The notes below the pieces were generated by a model. That model worked only from the letters and a program-made list of their open reading frames with translations. It did not search any database and was not told the origin of the DNA. A stretch of DNA of 64,000 bases from assembly GCA_018829205.1 (NCBI GenBank), contig JAHJUE010000010.1, positions 308,201-372,200 on the forward strand, in the 5' to 3' direction. Of the stretch, positions 60,469 through 64,000 are shown one piece after another (position 1 is the stretch's first letter; each line of letters opens with the position of its first letter). The DNA is from Bacteroidota bacterium (GTDB lineage Bacteria > Bacteroidota > Ignavibacteria > Ignavibacteriales > Melioribacteraceae). The translations under genes were made by a program, and so were the position numbers.

Positions 60469-60583
60469 TTAAACTCCCCGGTATTTATATGATAGTTTAT
60501 ATTCCATTTAAAAACGGATAAATAAGACTTAATTAAACTTAGTTATTTGAGCTATGTATTTCAACATTATAAAAAATGTGTTT

Positions 60584-60787
60584 TTACCTCCCCACATATT
60601 TTTTTAATATTTCCGGATCCGTTGTCGAACTTACTAGCTCGTTAGTATCAGGGTCCAGGAAATCCACCTTTACCGGTTTTGCGCTCATACCAATTGAGTA
60701 TAATAACCATCCGAAAGATGAATAATGTGTCTTAAATATCAGTTTTTTGTTTTTCTGTGATTTCTCGTTATGTTTAGCGTCATTCAT
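60584..60787 (-). CDS. Possible small hydrophilic protein of unknown function
   Basis: This 67-residue frame lies in the 461-base spacer between the M24 peptidase and tricorn-like genes. It is not overlapped by another likely gene. It starts ATG and reads charged at the N-terminus, then 'GWLLYSIGMSAKPVKVDFLD' and 'ELVSSTTDPEILKKYVGR'. Composition resembles a real protein rather than random translation. A TATAAT-like stretch lies upstream (near 60810), but no good ribosome-binding site is visible. I recognise no family. The remaining spacer contains nothing else that I can support. Confidence 0.5.
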   Translation of the reverse strand: MNDAKHNEKSQKNKKLIFKTHYSSFGWLLYSIGMSAKPVKVDFLDPDTNELVSSTTDPEILKKYVGR

Positions 60788-60929
60788 ATGTTTCTTGTAT
60801 TTTTGAAATATTATATTTTATCCGGTGAGTAAATATATAAATAAACTGATGTTTTTTTTGTTAATTAATAACAAATCAATATTTAATACATCTAAATATC
60901 ATCTACTTTTTACAATATTGGGGGAGAAT

Positions 60930-63900
60930 ATGAAAAAATATTCCATTCTTTTTTTTCTTTTAACATCAATTATTTACGCACAGACAAATATTTATTTTAC
61001 TTCAGATCCGGCTCTTTCACCAGACGCCAAAACAATAATTTTTTCGTATGAAAATGATTTATGGACTGTTCCGGCCCAAGGAGGATTAGCATTAAGATTA
61101 ACCGGTATGGAAGGAGAAGAAAGCGACCCTGTATTTTCTCCCGACGGCAAATGGATTGCTTTTACGGGAAGACAGGATGGAAATCCTAACATTTATGTAA
61201 TGCCCGGATTCGGAGGTGAAATTAAGCAGCTTACTTTTAACGATAAATTTGATGTTGTTGAGTCCTGGTCATGGGATTCTAAATCTATTTATTTTACATC
61301 AACACGTTATAACCGCGGTACGGTTTTTAAAATTAACCGTGAGGGAGGAACCCCGTACAGACTCTTTGAAAACTATTTTAATATCCCTCATAATTTTGTT
61401 GAACATCCGCTTACCGGGGAATATTTATTTAACGAAAGCTGGGAAAGTTCTTTATTTGCTCACAGGAAAAGATACAAGGGTGATTTTAATCCCGATATAA
61501 AATCATATAACCCTAATACTAAAGAGTTCAAAGTACTTACAACCTACCGCGGAAAGGATATGTTTCCTTCAATTGATAAAAACGGAAATATATATTTTAT
61601 ATCAGATGAGTTTAATGATGAATATAATTTGTACACTTTTGAAAATGGAAATAAAAAACAATTAACAAGTTTTGAATCTTCAATAAAACGCCCCAAAGTA
61701 AATGCAGGCGGAGATAAAATAGTTTTTGAAAAAGATTATCAGATATTTATTTATGATGTAGCCTCGCAATCAACAAATAAAGTGGAAATTAAACTTGCCG
61801 AATTGAACACTCTTTCAATTAATAAAGATTTTAACTCCGACGGAAAAATCACAAGTTTTAATGTTTCCAACGATAATAAAAAAATTGCATTTATATCGCG
61901 GGGTAAACTGTTTGTCTCTGATATTGACGGCAAGTTTATAAAAGAACTTGATATTAATTCTAAAGAAAGGGCTGTTGATGTTTACTGGCTAAAGGATAAT
62001 AAAACATTGCTCTTTTCGCAAACAGTTAAAGGAAGAGAAAACCTTTTTACTATTACGGCCGACGGCAGCGGAAAAGCGAAACAAATAACATCCGACGACA
62101 GGAACAACAGGGCAATTACAATTAACCAGGACAGAACAAAAGGATTGTATTACAGCGGACGCGACCAATTACGCACGATAGATCTTTCTACATTTAAAAG
62201 CGAAATAATTGTAACAGATGAATTCTGGGCTATGGGACAGTCGCCGGCTTATTTTTCACCAGATGATAAATATGTGCTTTATACCGCCTACAGAAATTTT
62301 GAGCATGATATTTTTGTGTATGATGTTGAAAAGAAGAAATCTTTTAATATTACCAAAACCGGCGTTTCTGAAACCTTGCCCTATTGGTCGCCCGACGGAA
62401 AATATATATACTTTCAGTCCGATAGGCTTAAACCATCGTATCCGTGGGGCTGGGATAATATGAATATTTATAGAGTCGCATTAAAAAAATATGACACTGA
62501 ATTTAAAGCCGATAAATTCAAAAAACTTTTTAAAGAAGACGAGAAAAAAGATTCTTCTAAACCCGCTGTTGAATTTGATCTTGAAGGATTAAATCAAAGA
62601 TGGGAAACAATTTCTGAAGAAATCGGAAATCAATCATTCCCTTATGTAATTCAAAAAGACGAACAGACAACGGTGCTTTTTGTTTCAAACCACGACAGTG
62701 AAGGAAGTTCGATTTGGAAAACCGTTATAAAACCTTTTGAAAAAAACAGTACTGCTAAAATTGCTGGCACTTCTACCGAATCACTTAATATTGTTTCCGC
62801 TAAAGAAGATTTATATGCATTAATGGGTGGCTATGTTTATAAGCTTGATATAAAAAATAATAAAAGCGAGAAAATTAAATTAAATACGGATTTTACTAAA
62901 AACCTGCAGGACGAATTTGAACAGATGTTCTATGAAACCTGGTCAAATATTGATGAAAATTTTTACGACGGCAATTTTCACGGAGCCGATTGGAATAAAT
63001 TGAGAGAATATTACGGAAGCTTCCTGCCGTATTTAAAGAACAGAGATAATTTAAGAACAATCCTTCTCGATCTTGAAGGTGAATTAAATTCTTCACATCA
63101 AAATTTTGTTTCAACCGGTGATGAAGAAAAAACCTTTTATAAAATGAATACTTTAACTGCCGGTTTAATATTCGATAATGAAAATCCGTATAAAGTTGAA
63201 AGAATAATTAATAAATTCGTGCTCGATAAAGTAGATAAAAAAGTTATGCCCGGAGATATCTTAACATCCGTTAACGGAGTAGAAATTGATGCGAAAATAA
63301 ACCGTGAGTTCTATTTTACCTTTCCTCAAAAACTTGATGAGCTTGAACTTACATTTAATAGAAACGGTGAAAAGTTTAATGTATATGTCCATGCAGGAAA
63401 TACAGGTGATCAGCGCGACGCTTTATATGACGAATGGATGGAAAATAATCAGAAACTTGTGGATGTTAAAAGCGATAATAAAATTGCCTACATTCATATG
63501 AAAAATATGACGCCTCCCGAGCTTGAAAGATTTTTAATTGAAATGTCTAATGAATGGTTTTACCGCGAAGCATTAATATTGGATTTACGCAATAATACAG
63601 GCGGAAATGTTCATGATCAGGTCCTCCAGTTTTTAAGTCAAAGGCCGTATCTTCAATGGAAATATAGAGACGGGGAATTTACTCCTCAGCCAAATTTCTC
63701 CCCTGCTGTTAAACCGATAGTGCTTTTAATAAACGAACAGTCCTTAAGCGACGCTGAAATGACTGCAACCGGATTTAAACATTTAAAACTGGGAAAAGTA
63801 ATTGGGACCGAAACCTACAGATGGATAATATTTACTAATAACGTGAAACTGGTTGACGGTTCAATATATAGACTTCCTTCATGGGGATGTTATACACTTG

Positions 63901-64000
63901 ACGAAATAAATATTGAAACAAACGGTGTAAGTCCGGACATTTATGTTAAACAGACATTTAAAGACAGGGTAAACGGATTAGATCCGCAGCTTGACAGGGC
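60930..64000 (+). CDS. Tricorn-like S41 protease (3' end beyond the window)
   Basis: The frame starts at ATG 60930 after GGGGGAG and stays open to the right edge, giving about 1023 residues. A signal peptide (ending 'IIYAQT') is followed by PD40/WD-like propeller repeats ('PALSPDAKTIIFSYENDLW', 'PVFSPDGKWIAFTGRQDG', 'PYWSPDGKYIYFQSD'). After residue 640 come the tricorn C1 region, a PDZ-like segment ('VMPGDILTSVNGVEI') and an S41 catalytic core with 'LDLRNNTGGNV' and probable nucleophile Ser940 in 'INEQSLSDAEM'. Tricorn-like proteases cut unfolded proteins into short peptides; here it is exported. Only the last few dozen residues should be missing. Confidence 0.88.
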   Translation, partial: MKKYSILFFLLTSIIYAQTNIYFTSDPALSPDAKTIIFSYENDLWTVPAQGGLALRLTGMEGEESDPVFSPDGKWIAFTGRQDGNPNIYVMPGFGGEIKQLTFNDKFDVVESWSWDSKSIYFTSTRYNRGTVFKINREGGTPYRLFENYFNIPHNFVEHPLTGEYLFNESWESSLFAHRKRYKGDFNPDIKSYNPNTKEFKVLTTYRGKDMFPSIDKNGNIYFISDEFNDEYNLYTFENGNKKQLTSFESSIKRPKVNAGGDKIVFEKDYQIFIYDVASQSTNKVEIKLAELNTLSINKDFNSDGKITSFNVSNDNKKIAFISRGKLFVSDIDGKFIKELDINSKERAVDVYWLKDNKTLLFSQTVKGRENLFTITADGSGKAKQITSDDRNNRAITINQDRTKGLYYSGRDQLRTIDLSTFKSEIIVTDEFWAMGQSPAYFSPDDKYVLYTAYRNFEHDIFVYDVEKKKSFNITKTGVSETLPYWSPDGKYIYFQSDRLKPSYPWGWDNMNIYRVALKKYDTEFKADKFKKLFKEDEKKDSSKPAVEFDLEGLNQRWETISEEIGNQSFPYVIQKDEQTTVLFVSNHDSEGSSIWKTVIKPFEKNSTAKIAGTSTESLNIVSAKEDLYALMGGYVYKLDIKNNKSEKIKLNTDFTKNLQDEFEQMFYETWSNIDENFYDGNFHGADWNKLREYYGSFLPYLKNRDNLRTILLDLEGELNSSHQNFVSTGDEEKTFYKMNTLTAGLIFDNENPYKVERIINKFVLDKVDKKVMPGDILTSVNGVEIDAKINREFYFTFPQKLDELELTFNRNGEKFNVYVHAGNTGDQRDALYDEWMENNQKLVDVKSDNKIAYIHMKNMTPPELERFLIEMSNEWFYREALILDLRNNTGGNVHDQVLQFLSQRPYLQWKYRDGEFTPQPNFSPAVKPIVLLINEQSLSDAEMTATGFKHLKLGKVIGTETYRWIIFTNNVKLVDGSIYRLPSWGCYTLDEINIETNGVSPDIYVKQTFKDRVNGLDPQLDR

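Noticed and set aside
1..64000. tRNA, rRNA, transposase or phage genes
   Set aside because: I looked in the spacers and reading frames and found no tRNA-like TpsiC arm context, rRNA sequence, transposase motif, integrase or terminal inverted repeats. A covariance search could still find a missed tRNA.

Overview
The window is a continuous, low-GC, gene-dense bacterial chromosome segment with no rRNA, tRNA, insertion sequence, phage or CRISPR that I could find. Several secreted proteins end in a type IX secretion (T9SS) sorting domain of the form 'NPFNPSTTI ... SSGIYILT', and a PorQ-like T9SS gene is present. The rpsT promoter fits both a sigma70 consensus and the Bacteroidota TAnnTTTG element. 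Together these point to the Bacteroidota/Chlorobiota group, most likely Ignavibacteria (Ignavibacterium/Melioribacter relatives). This placement is inferred from motifs, not from a search.

Layout. 1-6.4 kb: T9SS cargo (a cut-off tail and a VIT-domain protein), a TPR protein, porQ, the membrane protease htpX and a secreted unknown. 6.4-12.7 kb: a chain of six overlapping genes (bamD, hotdog thioesterase, FG-GAP repeat protein, secreted HExxH protease, ccmA, ccmB) linking envelope assembly, secretion and haem handling. 12.8-25.3 kb: a mini T9SS protein, a TonB-dependent receptor, a hybrid histidine kinase, an orphan UpxY/NusG-type factor, a YhaM-type nuclease, a TPR protein with an overlapping sirtuin, queD/queE, rpsT, a GlmU-like enzyme, a beta-barrel protein and a Cys-motif PAS kinase.

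25.3-33.4 kb: a nine-gene minus-strand carotenoid operon, in transcription order crtI, crtB, unknown, crtYcd, crtD-like, PlsC-type acyltransferase, family 2 glycosyltransferase, cruF, crtW. The logical product is a monocyclic 4-keto carotenoid with a hydroxylated, glycosylated and acylated psi end (a myxobacton-type glycoside ester). The operon diverges from a DPP11-like S46 dipeptidyl peptidase across a spacer holding an 11-bp inverted repeat.

35.7-44 kb: a TfoX C-terminal protein, a 420-bp array of ten 42-bp tandem repeats (four helical turns each), a CDF-like transporter with an unusual Cys site, convergent hutH-hflX, a LytTR response regulator, and a chemotaxis receptor with a periplasmic CxxCH haem motif. 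The ccmAB pair earlier in the window fits a cell that makes c-type haem proteins.

44-64 kb: an overlapping minus-strand set (SpoIID/LytB protein, family 4 glycosyltransferase, BatA-like vWA protein), YciI, trhO, a CoA-binding protein, a propeller two-component kinase with its LuxR-type regulator, a strongly structured and probably non-coding region with a terminator (54968-55190), a sphingomyelin-synthase-like membrane protein, a free-standing B12-binding protein, a GH13 lipoprotein, an M24 peptidase and the start of a tricorn-like S41 protease.

The strongest candidates for something undescribed are the structured RNA region, the helically phased 42-bp array, and the unknown protein inside the carotenoid operon.
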